The notes: generated by a model not told the origin, from the letters alone. DNA of 49,985 nt from Ignavibacteria bacterium (GCA_014879675.1 JACSRQ010000153.1:1-49985); one strand, 5' to 3'; numbered from the stretch's first letter, positions 7,744-17,137 are shown. A program made the numbers and translations.

Positions 7744-9177
7744 TTAGGCTGAAAATCCATTTTCACCATCAAAGGTGTAAAGATTTTCAGTCTTGATGAA
7801 ATCAAATCCTGCAGCCCTGAATTTTTCCATTTGTGCAAGAACAGCCTGATGAGTTGTTGTGCCTTCAGTTTGGAATCTGCATCTCCAGTGGTCAACACAG
7901 AATGTTTCCTTTAAACCGCCGGGGTAAACTTTTACACCGCGGTTTGTGATAGCAGTCAGCTTCAAGCCTTCAACTGAAATATCTTTCAGTTTATTTCCAA
8001 GCTCTTCTGCTGTGCCTTCTGTCCAGTGCAGGAAAATATCAACGCCAACCAGATCTTTTTTTGCTTTTTTGATATTCCTGTAATCATAATGCGGCTGCAT
8101 CTTCACTTCGAAGTCATGATACTCAACCGGCTTTAAGGTTGAAGGTACCTGGCCAAGCCTTGCTATTACTGCCAATGCAAATTCTTTTGTGCCGACTTTT
8201 TCTTTGCTAACGCCATCCCTGAATATATCATAAGTATGCACGCCATCTTCAAGGGTTTTAAGCCATGCATTATGTACTTTGGTCGCAATATCAGCCTGGT
8301 TGATGTGTGCAAGCATTAATACTCCGCCAAGCAGCAATCCTGAAGGATTTGCGGAATTCTGCCCTGCGCGCCTTGGTGCTGAACCGTGAATAGCTTCGAA
8401 CATTGCGCATTTATCGCCAATGTTTGCCGAGCCTGCAAGCCCTACAGAGCCTGTCATCTGAGCTGTTACATCCGAAAGTATATCGCCGTAGAGATTTTCC
8501 ATAACAACAACATCAAATGTTTCGGGAGCAGTTGCCAGCTTTGCCGCGCCGATATCAACGATCCAGCTTTCCTTTTCAATATCAGGATACTCTTCGCCAA
8601 CCTGGTCGAAAATTCTGTGGAAAAGTCCGTCGGTGAACTTCATGATGTTATCCTTCATGAAGCATGTAACTTTTTTTCTTTTGTTCGCGCGTGCATATTC
8701 AAATGCATACCTGATTATCTTTTCCGAACCGGGTGCTGAAATAAGCTTCAGTCCCTGCATTACCTGGTCAGTCTGTTTGTACTCTATACCTGCGTAAAGA
8801 TCTTCTTCATTTTCCCTCATTATCACAACATCCATAATGGGGTGTTTGGTTTGAATGTATGGTGAGTAAGAAACACATGGCCTGATGTTAGCGTAGAGAC
8901 CAAGAGTTTTCCTGGTGGCAACGTTCAGACTTTTGAATCCGCCGCCCTGTGGTGTGGTAATAGGTGCTTTTAGGAATACCTTCGTCTTCAGAAGTGAGGT
9001 CCATGCACTAGGTTCGATGCCTTCGGCATTACCTTTATTGTAGAGCTTTTCGCCTATTTCTATAACTTCAATATCAATCTTTGCGCCGGCAGCTTTGATT
9101 ATATCAAGTGTTGCCTGCATGATCTCGGGTCCGATACCATCGCCATATGCTACTGTAATTGGAACATTTCCAGACAT
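7744..9177 (-). CDS. icd: isocitrate dehydrogenase (probably NADP-dependent), extended C-terminus
   Basis: 477 residues. Oxidative decarboxylation of isocitrate to 2-oxoglutarate in the TCA cycle. The core (1 to about 335) carries the decarboxylating dehydrogenase motifs: VAYGDGIGPEIM at the start, substrate loop SLNVATRKTLGLYANIRP (83-100), and metal/cofactor segment ENLYGDILSDVTAQMTGSVG (227-246). The cofactor-binding motif is IHGSAPRRAGQ (263-273); Arg269 and Arg270 occupy the positions where NADP enzymes have Lys/Tyr and NAD enzymes Asp/Ile, which favours NADP. The last ~140 residues form an extra domain like that of the Thermus-type enzyme (about 495 residues). Start ATG at 9177 with AAAGGAC upstream. 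It diverges from the AraC regulator at 9352. Confidence 0.93.
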   Translation of the reverse strand: MSGNVPITVAYGDGIGPEIMQATLDIIKAAGAKIDIEVIEIGEKLYNKGNAEGIEPSAWTSLLKTKVFLKAPITTPQGGGFKSLNVATRKTLGLYANIRPCVSYSPYIQTKHPIMDVVIMRENEEDLYAGIEYKQTDQVMQGLKLISAPGSEKIIRYAFEYARANKRKKVTCFMKDNIMKFTDGLFHRIFDQVGEEYPDIEKESWIVDIGAAKLATAPETFDVVVMENLYGDILSDVTAQMTGSVGLAGSANIGDKCAMFEAIHGSAPRRAGQNSANPSGLLLGGVLMLAHINQADIATKVHNAWLKTLEDGVHTYDIFRDGVSKEKVGTKEFALAVIARLGQVPSTLKPVEYHDFEVKMQPHYDYRNIKKAKKDLVGVDIFLHWTEGTAEELGNKLKDISVEGLKLTAITNRGVKVYPGGLKETFCVDHWRCRFQTEGTTTHQAVLAQMEKFRAAGFDFIKTENLYTFDGENGFSA

Positions 9178-9351
9178 TTAGAGTCCTTTCTTTAAATATA
9201 TATTATTATTGGTTCTTGCCACAGGTATGAAGAAGCAAAGTTACTCAAAAAACACTTAAAATTAAATGTAGAATTTGAGGGGCAGTTTCCCGGCGAATTG
9301 AACCAAATCTCCGTTTGATGCATCTAACCATTTATATACCAAAACCTCAAT

Positions 9352-10293
9352 TTGAGCATAACAGTATTTAAAAATTTCGTGGATTTTGAAGACAATTCGT
9401 TTGATGAAAATGCTTATTATAGTAAATTCATGGAAACGAATGTCATTATTTCAGCAAAAAGCAGTTTTATAGAGTTTCCTGAAAATCCCGGCAGCCCTTT
9501 AACAATTAAGTATGTATTCAAAGGATCTGAAAATTACTACCTGGGCAGCAGAAAGTATAAAGTAGATGCACAAAACTTCCTGGTGCTGAATGAATTTCAG
9601 AAATACAGCAGCAGGATCGATTCGGAATCTACCGAATCCTTTTCGGTATTTTTCAAGCCGGAGTATCTCAGGGCATCAATAACATCTTTGATAAAGCCCG
9701 CGGACAAATTACTTAACGATGGCCCTAACCCGGCTCCGGGTCCCGGTGGCATAAATTTCTTTGAAACACTCTATCCGGCAAACGGGAGGATCCTGGCAAT
9801 ATTGCACGATCTGAAGAGTATGATTCATTCCGGTGAAGGGAGCGAAATCCGCTGGGAAGAGATGCTTTACCTGCTGATCGGTGAGTTACTTTTTTCAAAT
9901 CGCGAACTTCACAAGGAAGCAGAAAGAGTAAAGGCAGTTAAGCCATCCACCCGGCTGGAAATCTACCGGAAAATGAGAACAGCAAGAGACTACATTGAAT
10001 CAGGCTTAAACGAAAAAGTAACCCTCTCGAATATTGCTAAAGCAGTTTGTATGTGTGAATTCCATTTGCTGCGTGAGTTTAGGAAATTTTACGGACAAAC
10101 TCCTTATCAAATGCTGATAAGCAAAAGACTTGAATACGCAAAAATCCTGCTTGAAATCCCGGGGAAAACAATTTCTGAAATTGCAGCAGAATCAGGTTTT
10201 GAATATCTCAGTTCATTCAGCGAGTCATTTGCTAAACACTTCATGATCACACCTTCCCAATACCGCAACGCACAAAAAGTCAATTTACGGTAA
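9352..10293 (+). CDS. AraC-family transcriptional regulator
   Basis: 313 residues. Residues 1-195 are an unrecognised sensor-like domain, beta-rich with segments such as YKVDAQNFLVLNEFQKYSSR that resemble an AraC cupin-type arm. The C-terminal ~100 residues form the AraC DNA-binding domain with two helix-turn-helix motifs: VTLSNIAKAVCMCEFHLLREF and ISEIAAESGFEYLSSFSESF, ending with the family signature F-x-x-x-F-x-I-T-P-S-Q-Y-R. The start is TTG at 9352; no ATG lies near, and the first downstream Met would remove about 26 residues. The divergent icd gene (175-bp gap) and downstream secreted protein are possible targets; neither is shown. Confidence 0.9.
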   Translation: MSITVFKNFVDFEDNSFDENAYYSKFMETNVIISAKSSFIEFPENPGSPLTIKYVFKGSENYYLGSRKYKVDAQNFLVLNEFQKYSSRIDSESTESFSVFFKPEYLRASITSLIKPADKLLNDGPNPAPGPGGINFFETLYPANGRILAILHDLKSMIHSGEGSEIRWEEMLYLLIGELLFSNRELHKEAERVKAVKPSTRLEIYRKMRTARDYIESGLNEKVTLSNIAKAVCMCEFHLLREFRKFYGQTPYQMLISKRLEYAKILLEIPGKTISEIAAESGFEYLSSFSESFAKHFMITPSQYRNAQKVNLR

Positions 10294-10310
10294 ATCCGGA
10301 AACAGCGCTT

Positions 10311-10334
10311 TTCTTATTTTTGACTAAATAAGAA
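10311..10334. other. AT-rich perfect palindrome in the AraC/Ycf48-like spacer
   Basis: Stem TTCTTATTT / AAATAAGAA (10311-10319 and 10326-10334), 6-base loop, ending 12 bases before the ATG at 10347. It could end the AraC message weakly or act as an operator for the next gene; the sequence cannot tell which. Confidence 0.4.
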
Positions 10335-10346
10335 GAGAACAACAAT

Positions 10347-11555
10347 ATGAAAAACATTGTAATGTTGCTGTGCATACTATTTAATACTGCTTTATATTCT
10401 CAATCAGGCTGGCAGCAGCAAAACAGCGGAACAAGCTCTACTTTGCTGGGAGCTGCAACTTCCGGTCAGAATACGGCATATGTTTGCGGAATAAACGGAA
10501 TTGTGCTGAAATCAACCAACAGCGGTTCAAACTGGTTTTCTTTATCCACCGGAACTAACAGATTTTTGAGAAGTATCTCTTCTGCGGATCCGGATATTAT
10601 ATATGCCGCCGGTGAACTTGGGATAATCCTGAAGTCAACAAATGGTGGGGTGAACTGGCTCACTCTTAACAGCGGCACGAACAACACATTTGTGAATATT
10701 TCTTTCAGCAGTCCGGCAACAGGAACTGCGGTAGGGCTTAACGGCGTAGTGCAAAGAACTACGAACGGGGGAACTAACTGGATTACTCAAAACAGCGGAG
10801 TTAATGTCGAGTTAACAGGTGTCTTCTTCGTGAACGATCTAACCGGGTATATAACAGGATTCAATGGTTCAATTCTTAAAACTAATAATGGAGGCGAAAA
10901 CTGGTTCGCACAATCCAGCGGTACTTCCAATGACCTGCGTGCTGTTTGCTTTACCGATGAGAATACCGGCATCATATGCGGTATGGGAGGTAAAATTCTC
11001 AGAACCACCAATGCGGGATTGAATTGGGTTGCTGCTGCACCGGTTACTTCAAATGGGCTTTACTCAGTAACATATGGAGGTAACAATATTTTTATCTGCG
11101 GCACTAATGTCATTTTGCGGTCAGGTAATGGCGGGACAAACTGGGAAATCCAGCCTGCGGCGGTTTCGGGTGATCTCTATTCCATCAGTTTCTCTGATTC
11201 GCAAAATGGAATTACTGCAGGCCAAAACGGAATGATATTCAGAACAACCAGCGGTGGAATTGGCATAACACAGATCTCGTCTGTGATCCCTGAAAGTTTC
11301 CGTCTGATGCAGAATTACCCCAATCCTTTTAACCCTGTAACTAAGATCAGATTTGAGATCCCTTCGGCAATGATGGTGTCAGTTGAAATTTTCGATGCTG
11401 CGGGTAAGCCAGTTGTAAAACCGGAAACTGACTATCTGAAAACAGGAACTTATGAAATAACTCTTGATGGTTCGCAGCTTGCCAGCGGTGTTTATTTTTG
11501 CAGGATTTCAGCAGGAAACTACAGTTCTGCAATCAGGATGACGATGGTGAAATAG
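10347..11555 (+). CDS. secreted Ycf48-like repeat protein with type IX sorting domain
   Basis: 402 residues. Signal peptide MKNIVMLLCILFNTALYSQ, then six or seven repeats of about 42-45 residues, each with the marks G-x-x-G-I/V-I/V-L-K-S/T-T-N-x-G-x-N-W (for example GIILKSTNGGVNWLTLNSGT). This is the beta-propeller pattern of Ycf48/HCF136-like and BNR proteins. The last ~80 residues are a type IX secretion sorting domain (NYPNPFNPVTKIRFEIP, ending SAIRMTMVK). The protein is therefore exported and anchored or released at the cell surface. The photosystem link of Ycf48 does not apply here; the propeller probably binds polymer or protein. Start ATG at 10347. Confidence 0.88.
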   Translation: MKNIVMLLCILFNTALYSQSGWQQQNSGTSSTLLGAATSGQNTAYVCGINGIVLKSTNSGSNWFSLSTGTNRFLRSISSADPDIIYAAGELGIILKSTNGGVNWLTLNSGTNNTFVNISFSSPATGTAVGLNGVVQRTTNGGTNWITQNSGVNVELTGVFFVNDLTGYITGFNGSILKTNNGGENWFAQSSGTSNDLRAVCFTDENTGIICGMGGKILRTTNAGLNWVAAAPVTSNGLYSVTYGGNNIFICGTNVILRSGNGGTNWEIQPAAVSGDLYSISFSDSQNGITAGQNGMIFRTTSGGIGITQISSVIPESFRLMQNYPNPFNPVTKIRFEIPSAMMVSVEIFDAAGKPVVKPETDYLKTGTYEITLDGSQLASGVYFCRISAGNYSSAIRMTMVK

Positions 11556-11631
11556 TACCTCCAATGAAACCTTAACGTATCCGGCGGCGTCTAATTATAT
11601 AGCTCTCCAAATCAATTTCCTCCACAGTTAA

Positions 11632-13545
11632 ATGAAGATAAGTGTAATTTTACGCCCTCTGGCTTTATTTATTATATTTACTGCCGCCGCAACAGTATTT
11701 TCACAGCAAACCCGGACAAAAACATTCAGCGATGAAAAATGGCAGGAAGATATCTCGTATCTGCTGGATAATCTTGAGAAGGTACACGTTAATCCATACC
11801 ATACCGCATCCAAGACAAATATTGAGCTTGCACTAAACGACCTTAAAGGGAAGGTGCCCCGCCTGGGTGAAAATGAAATTCTCGCGCGTATAGCTGAAGC
11901 TGTTGCTATGATCGGCGATGGCCACTCTGCCATAAATATTTTCAACATGCACAATAACGGAAAGCCTTCTTACCCGCTGCATTTCTTTCCCATTAAGCTC
12001 TATATGTTCAGCGACGGACTTTATGCTGTTGAAGGAGACCCCGCTTATAAAGATCTCTTTGGCAGCAGGGTTACAAAGTTAAATGGCAGGGATATAAATG
12101 AAGTAATTGGCGTAATGGAAAAATTAGTGCCGCGGGATAATGAATACTCGCTGCTGAATAACCTTCCGTATTACTTAGTGATATCGGAGTTTCTTAACGG
12201 CATGGGAATAATTGAATATCCAAATGAGCTGAAAGTTACAGCCATTTCAAAAGATGGCAGCGAAGTAAATGTTACCGTTAAGGCGGCTGAGATGAAGAAC
12301 ATGCATCACGGCCAGGGCACCGGCAGTGATAAATCTCTTCCACTGTACATGAGGAATTCAGAGAAAAATTACTGGTACGAATACCTGCCGGAAAGCAAAA
12401 CTTTGTATATAAACTACAGGAGAGTTCTGATCGATCCGGCAGATAGCCTGAGGAATTTCTGCAAGCGGTTAGAGGAATTTGTAAACACTGCTGAAATAGG
12501 CAGGACAATAATTGATATAAGGAATAATGACGGCGGAAATAACGGTACATGCCAGCCCTTTGTAAATATGATAAGCCGCAGCTCAAAAATGAATGTTAAA
12601 GGCAGGCTTTTTATTGTAACCGGCAGGCAGACTTTCTCGGCGGCATCGTACCTGCTTACCAAGCTTGAATTCAATACCGCAGCCATTTTAGCCGGCGAGC
12701 CAACAGGTGCATCACCAAATCACTACGGGGATAACAGGCCGATAGTATTGCCAAATTCAAACCTGGAGATCAGGCTTTCCTCCATCTTTTGGCAGAATAG
12801 CTTTGCAGGGGATAAAAGAAGATCCACTGAACCCGAACTGGCAGTTGAAATGTCATCACAGGATTATTTTTCCGGCAGGGATCCTGTTATTGATGCGATA
12901 TTGAAGTATGAATATGTAAGTCCGCAAAATGCCCCGGTAAATAAAAATGCGGCCGGGACTTACAGCTTTTCAGCAATACAGAGCCTTGTAATAAGCGAAA
13001 AGGATAATATGCTTAGAATGAATATTGACCAGTTCGATTTCTTAGGCAGGAGCGTGGGTTTTGTTTCTACAAGCTTGTATCCTGCGGGAAGTAACAGCTA
13101 TAATACAGATATCGCCGGGTTGAAAGCTGAAGTCGGAAAGAACTCCATTAAGCTGAATTACAGGGGAATTGAGTTCACGGTAAATAAAGTAAGCGGCCAG
13201 GAAAGCACATTTTCGGGATTGCTTGCTGAAGGCAGGTTCAAAGATGCCGCAGAGCTGATCAGGAACATGAAAGAAAGCGGGGCAAACCAAACCGGTATCA
13301 CCGAAAACCTTATCAATTCATTAGGTTATAAAGCCCTGGCTAAAAAGGATTTTGAAGGAGCAATAGCGCTCTTCGGGCTGAACTGCGAGCTTTACCCGGG
13401 TTCAGCAAATACATTTGATAGTCTTGGCGAAGCATACATGCTTTCCGGTAATTTCTTCATGGCAACTGAAAGCTACAGGCGGGCAGTGGAGCTGGATCCT
13501 AAAAACCAAAACGCTGTTAAGATGCTGGAAAGGCTTACGAAGTAA
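11632..13545 (+). CDS. secreted S41-family peptidase with C-terminal TPR repeats
   Basis: 637 residues. Signal peptide 1-24 (ending ATVFS, before QQ). Residues 30-420 form an S41 (C-terminal processing/tricorn-like) peptidase: AMIGDGHSA with His98, the strand IIDIRNNDGGNNG (293-305) and GRQTFSAASYLLTK with the nucleophile Ser336. There is no clear PDZ domain between; residues 110-230 may hold a diverged one. After about residue 430 a beta-rich stretch (SALVISEKDNMLRMNID-like) follows, then two TPR-type units near the C-terminus (DFEGAIALFGLNCELYPGSA and SGNFFMATESYRRAVELDPK). Cleavage target unknown; probably a periplasmic or surface protease. It is convergent with the paralogue gene at 13576, 30 bases away. 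Confidence 0.88.
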   Translation: MKISVILRPLALFIIFTAAATVFSQQTRTKTFSDEKWQEDISYLLDNLEKVHVNPYHTASKTNIELALNDLKGKVPRLGENEILARIAEAVAMIGDGHSAINIFNMHNNGKPSYPLHFFPIKLYMFSDGLYAVEGDPAYKDLFGSRVTKLNGRDINEVIGVMEKLVPRDNEYSLLNNLPYYLVISEFLNGMGIIEYPNELKVTAISKDGSEVNVTVKAAEMKNMHHGQGTGSDKSLPLYMRNSEKNYWYEYLPESKTLYINYRRVLIDPADSLRNFCKRLEEFVNTAEIGRTIIDIRNNDGGNNGTCQPFVNMISRSSKMNVKGRLFIVTGRQTFSAASYLLTKLEFNTAAILAGEPTGASPNHYGDNRPIVLPNSNLEIRLSSIFWQNSFAGDKRRSTEPELAVEMSSQDYFSGRDPVIDAILKYEYVSPQNAPVNKNAAGTYSFSAIQSLVISEKDNMLRMNIDQFDFLGRSVGFVSTSLYPAGSNSYNTDIAGLKAEVGKNSIKLNYRGIEFTVNKVSGQESTFSGLLAEGRFKDAAELIRNMKESGANQTGITENLINSLGYKALAKKDFEGAIALFGLNCELYPGSANTFDSLGEAYMLSGNFFMATESYRRAVELDPKNQNAVKMLERLTK

Positions 13546-13575
13546 GCCGGCGGCTAAAGCTGTTTTACATTTTCT

Positions 13576-15045
13576 TTATGGGGCCAGACGGTGCAGCTCG
13601 GTTCCTTTTTCATATAGCCAGCCGCCAAGCCCGATATATTTCAGCTTTTCCATCTCTTTGATGAAGAGTCCGGAAACGCTGCTATCGGGTGTTTCTTTCA
13701 GTTTAAGCAGCGTTGAGAACTTCACCAGGAAACGCTGATAGCTGCTTTTGAAGTATGAAGGGATCTCCTTATGCTTGCGCAGGTAGTCCTTCAGTCTCGC
13801 CATTTCCATCCTGCTTTCTTCAAGCTCGCCGATCTCAAAAAATACTATGAGCTTGTAGATGCTGGTATCCATATAATGCAGGTAATTTTTTCTTTTTATT
13901 CTGTAAAGGTATTCCAGCGCGGTATCAAATTTCTTTTCATATACACTAAGCAGCGCCATCGAGAGATTTACTTCATCATCGCGGTTCTCTTCGGGAATTT
14001 CTGCGGAATACTCATTGATAAAATTCCTTATCCAATCGAATTTGTTAAGCCTTGATGCGGCAAAGATAAAATTCCTGAAGTGGTTCGTACGTGAATTCAT
14101 AACATTAAGGTCACTGAATAAACCCTTTTCCAGTATCAGCTCGTTAAGCTCAAAGATCTCTTTGTAGAATTCGGAATTGCCGAGGTTTGTTTTTTCTATG
14201 CAGTAATTCCTGAGGTACTGCAATATGCTGTTGGTGAAATCACCGGTGAAACTGCCTGAACCGTGAAGAAAAATATCTTTCGCGCTGAAATAATGGGATT
14301 CCGCTGCCGGTTCTCTGAATGCGTTGTAAAGATTGTAATATATACCAAGCGGGGCGTAACGCTCAGGGAATTGAGAATTCATCTTTTCGAGAATTACCGA
14401 TGTATCCATCGAGCTTACCAGGCGATCTATAAGTGAATCTTTCTGCACAATGTTATTTCTTTTCTGCAGCTCACGATCGAGCAGGTGGCGGTATGAATTT
14501 GTGAGGAAGTTCAATGCCGAGAGATCTGATTGCAGGGAGGAAAGTTTTGCAGCAGTTTCGTAGTTATCGCGTTCGGAGTGCATGCTGCTAAGCTGAAGCA
14601 GAATTTCCAGTTCGCTGTTCGATGTTTCGTTAACGCCAACAGAATCAGCCAGCAAATTCATAACGGGTTTTTCATGCAGCATCATCGTCCGGTGATCTTT
14701 CCGCTTCGAGAGCTCATCAAAGTACAGGCTCTTCGACTTCAGTTCATCTCTTTCTGTATTCTTTATAACCAGGAATTTTTCCGCAATGGAATTCAGCTCG
14801 GATAGCCTGTTCCATAAAGCTCTTTTATTCATTTTTGTATCGTTGAGCAGTTCAGAATATACTCCTGCCGGATCCGGATTTTTTCCATACTTCGCCAAAC
14901 CAAGCATCTTAAGCAGCCGGCCATAACTGCGCTTCCCGCTGAAGTAACTGCACAACGCCAGCTTCGAAAACTCCTTTTCCTCCCTTTTTGAGAGTGCAAA
15001 ATAGAACTGTATGAACCTTGGCGGCAATTTTTGGTGGGTAATCAT
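13576..15045 (-). CDS. SPFFNK-family helical protein, diverged paralogue C
   Basis: 489 residues, no signal peptide. It has the same plan as the two genes at 3154 and 4611: an N-terminal block in which YFALSKREEKEFSKLALCSY takes the place of FSxKEIKEFGEFVxSPFF, a long helical body, and a C-terminal part closely matching paralogue A (LNKFDWIRNFINEYSAEIPEENRDD compared with FEWVEEFINRYSDEVSPDNRD, in shortened form). The TPR-like unit MALLSVYEKKFDTALEYLYR is near residue 360. The SPFFNK motif itself is lost. It stands alone on the minus strand between a peptidase and a sorting-domain gene. Start ATG at 15045. Function unknown. Confidence 0.75.
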   Translation of the reverse strand: MITHQKLPPRFIQFYFALSKREEKEFSKLALCSYFSGKRSYGRLLKMLGLAKYGKNPDPAGVYSELLNDTKMNKRALWNRLSELNSIAEKFLVIKNTERDELKSKSLYFDELSKRKDHRTMMLHEKPVMNLLADSVGVNETSNSELEILLQLSSMHSERDNYETAAKLSSLQSDLSALNFLTNSYRHLLDRELQKRNNIVQKDSLIDRLVSSMDTSVILEKMNSQFPERYAPLGIYYNLYNAFREPAAESHYFSAKDIFLHGSGSFTGDFTNSILQYLRNYCIEKTNLGNSEFYKEIFELNELILEKGLFSDLNVMNSRTNHFRNFIFAASRLNKFDWIRNFINEYSAEIPEENRDDEVNLSMALLSVYEKKFDTALEYLYRIKRKNYLHYMDTSIYKLIVFFEIGELEESRMEMARLKDYLRKHKEIPSYFKSSYQRFLVKFSTLLKLKETPDSSVSGLFIKEMEKLKYIGLGGWLYEKGTELHRLAP

Positions 15046-15207
15046 ACTATACCTAAATAATGAATTATTATTATAATTACAGAAAATAGCAACAAATTAG
15101 TGGGTAAAAAAGTCAAATTTTCTATTTGCTATACTTATCATTGAGGAGTATTTTGTTGCTCAACCTTGATGTAATTCCGAAAATCTAGACTTAACATAAT
15201 TAATATA

Positions 15208-16932
15208 TTGAAACAGATAATCATTCTTTTAACTATCATTTGTTTGCCCTTGTATACACAATGGACTCCCAATACAGCAGTGAATACACTAGTAAGCGAT
15301 GAGACAGGTGAACAATCGGTAACAAAACTTGCGCTCTTACCGGATGGCTCAACATATTATACCTGGTTTGATAACAGGGGCGGCGGCTATGCGGTCTATA
15401 TCCAGAAGCTAAATGCCAATGGTGTTCCGCAGTTTGCAGCAGGCGGATTGCTTGTGAGCAATAACCCGCAAAACTCTTCACTGGTTGATTGGGAGCTGAT
15501 AGCTGATAATAACAATAATGCAATAGTAACATTTACTGATATAAGGGCAGGCGGAACCATCAATCCGTACGCTTATATGATCAGTCCAACCGGAACAATG
15601 CTCTGGGGAGCGAACGGAGTTGCTCTTTCTGATTCAATCAATTCATTTCAGCCAAATCCAAAAGTTGTGCAAACTTCAGACGGGAATTATGTTTTCTTCT
15701 GGAGGATAGGTTCGGGTCCGCAGAAGCTTGCATTACAGAAATTGAACGCCGCAGGCGTTAAACAGTGGGGTACATCTCCAATTTACTGGACAAGCGGCAC
15801 GAATGAAAATTATGACTGGCCGGCAATTGTACCATCCGATAACGGCAGTGTGATAGTAATGTTCTCTGGTTACACAGGCTCATTTATAAGTCCCGCCAAC
15901 TACAGGATATACTCGCAGAAAGTTTCTTCGGTCGGCGCAAGAGTTTGGAACGCCACACAGGATACTGTTTACTCACTTGGCAGGGTTTCCGGATTTTACA
16001 CACCTAGATTGTTTTCTGATGGAAATAACGGCGCAATTTACTGCTGGCACGATGACCGAAACTCGGTAAATCTAACAACCGGGTATGTGCAGCGGAAAAA
16101 CAGCGCGGGAGCAATACTTTTTCCCGTGAACGGTACTGCAGTATCAGGCAACACAACCAATAACCATTTTACCCCTATGGCTGGCTATATGCCTGCAACG
16201 GGCGAAACGTATGTTGTTTGGCAGGAAGCAAATTCAGGGCAAACGCAGTGGGGATTTTACGCGCAGAAAATTTCATCTTCGGGAGTAAGGCAATGGGGTG
16301 ATGGAATTCCGGTTCAGCCTTTGGGAACTGACCAGGTTGTTGCATACAACGTTGTTGCAAAAGATACAGCGGCGGTTATTTCTTTCAGCCAGTCTGCCCC
16401 GGCTAACACCAACATTATCAAAGCAGCTAAGATCGGCACAAGCGGCGCTTACCTGTGGAGCGGCAACATAGTAATTGCAAGCAGTGTTTCAAGCAGCAAG
16501 ATAAGGCTAAATCATATCATAATGCCCGCAAGCGGAATGTCGGTAGTGAGCTGGCAGGATAAGAGGCTCGATAACGGCGGAGTGTATGCGCAGAATATTA
16601 ATTGGGACGGTTCATTCGGCCTGGTGGGAGTCGTAAATACGGGTATAGTAGCACAGAATTTTGAACTGAAACAGAACTATCCCAACCCGTTCAATCCTTC
16701 AACTTCGATCAGCTACAGCATTCCACAAAGCGGTAAGGTGAGTTTGGTTATCTACAATTCATTGGGCTCAGTGGTAAAGGAGCTGTTCAGCGGTTCACAA
16801 AACGCGGGAACTTATGAAGCGAAGTTTGAAGCATCGGGATTTGCTTCGGGGATATATTTTTACAGCATCAAAGTTACCGGTTCAAACGGCACAGATTTCA
16901 GCGATACAAAAAAGATGATGCTTATTAAGTAA
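15208..16932 (+). CDS. secreted protein with type IX sorting domain
   Basis: 574 residues. The signal peptide MKQIIILLTIICLPLYTQ begins directly at the TTG codon at 15208, which makes that start convincing. The body has repeated units with the mark 'W.D.R..G..VYAQK/N..G' (for example TWFDNRGGGYAVYIQKLNAN, VSWQDKRLDNGGVYAQNINW), likely beta-propeller blades. The last ~85 residues are a type IX sorting domain (NYPNPFNPSTSISYSIP ... GTYEAKFEASGFASGIYFYSI). So the protein is exported through the outer membrane. No catalytic motif is recognisable. Confidence 0.85.
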   Translation: MKQIIILLTIICLPLYTQWTPNTAVNTLVSDETGEQSVTKLALLPDGSTYYTWFDNRGGGYAVYIQKLNANGVPQFAAGGLLVSNNPQNSSLVDWELIADNNNNAIVTFTDIRAGGTINPYAYMISPTGTMLWGANGVALSDSINSFQPNPKVVQTSDGNYVFFWRIGSGPQKLALQKLNAAGVKQWGTSPIYWTSGTNENYDWPAIVPSDNGSVIVMFSGYTGSFISPANYRIYSQKVSSVGARVWNATQDTVYSLGRVSGFYTPRLFSDGNNGAIYCWHDDRNSVNLTTGYVQRKNSAGAILFPVNGTAVSGNTTNNHFTPMAGYMPATGETYVVWQEANSGQTQWGFYAQKISSSGVRQWGDGIPVQPLGTDQVVAYNVVAKDTAAVISFSQSAPANTNIIKAAKIGTSGAYLWSGNIVIASSVSSSKIRLNHIIMPASGMSVVSWQDKRLDNGGVYAQNINWDGSFGLVGVVNTGIVAQNFELKQNYPNPFNPSTSISYSIPQSGKVSLVIYNSLGSVVKELFSGSQNAGTYEAKFEASGFASGIYFYSIKVTGSNGTDFSDTKKMMLIK

Positions 16933-16994
16933 TAACAAAAGTGTAAGGCTGCAAAAGCGGCTTTAAAAAAGTGATACTATGAACTCTCTTCACG

Positions 16995-17016
16995 TCTAAA
17001 TAACGGGATATTTAGA
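16995..17016. other. perfect AT-rich hairpin, possible RNA structure
   Basis: Stem TCTAAATA / TATTTAGA (16995-17002, 17009-17016) with a 6-base loop, downstream of the sorting-domain gene. The flanking sequence repeats AAGGCT on both sides (17016-17021 and 17034-17039). No T-run follows, so it is not an obvious terminator. Confidence 0.35.
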
Positions 17017-17067
17017 AGGCTACGATAGATCCGAAGGCTTCCTTTTTAATGTTTTACCCCAAAACAG

Positions 17068-17097
17068 AACTCCTTTGTTGAGATACACAAAGGAGTT
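17068..17097. terminator. bidirectional terminator between convergent genes
   Basis: Perfect 11-bp stem AACTCCTTTGT / ACAAAGGAGTT (17068-17078 and 17087-17097) with an 8-base loop, followed on the plus strand by TCTTATTTG. It lies between the plus-strand gene ending at 16932 and the minus-strand gene ending at 17138 and could serve both. Confidence 0.75.
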
Positions 17098-17137
17098 TCT
17101 TATTTGTCAATTAATTAGTTAATACACCGGAATGGTG

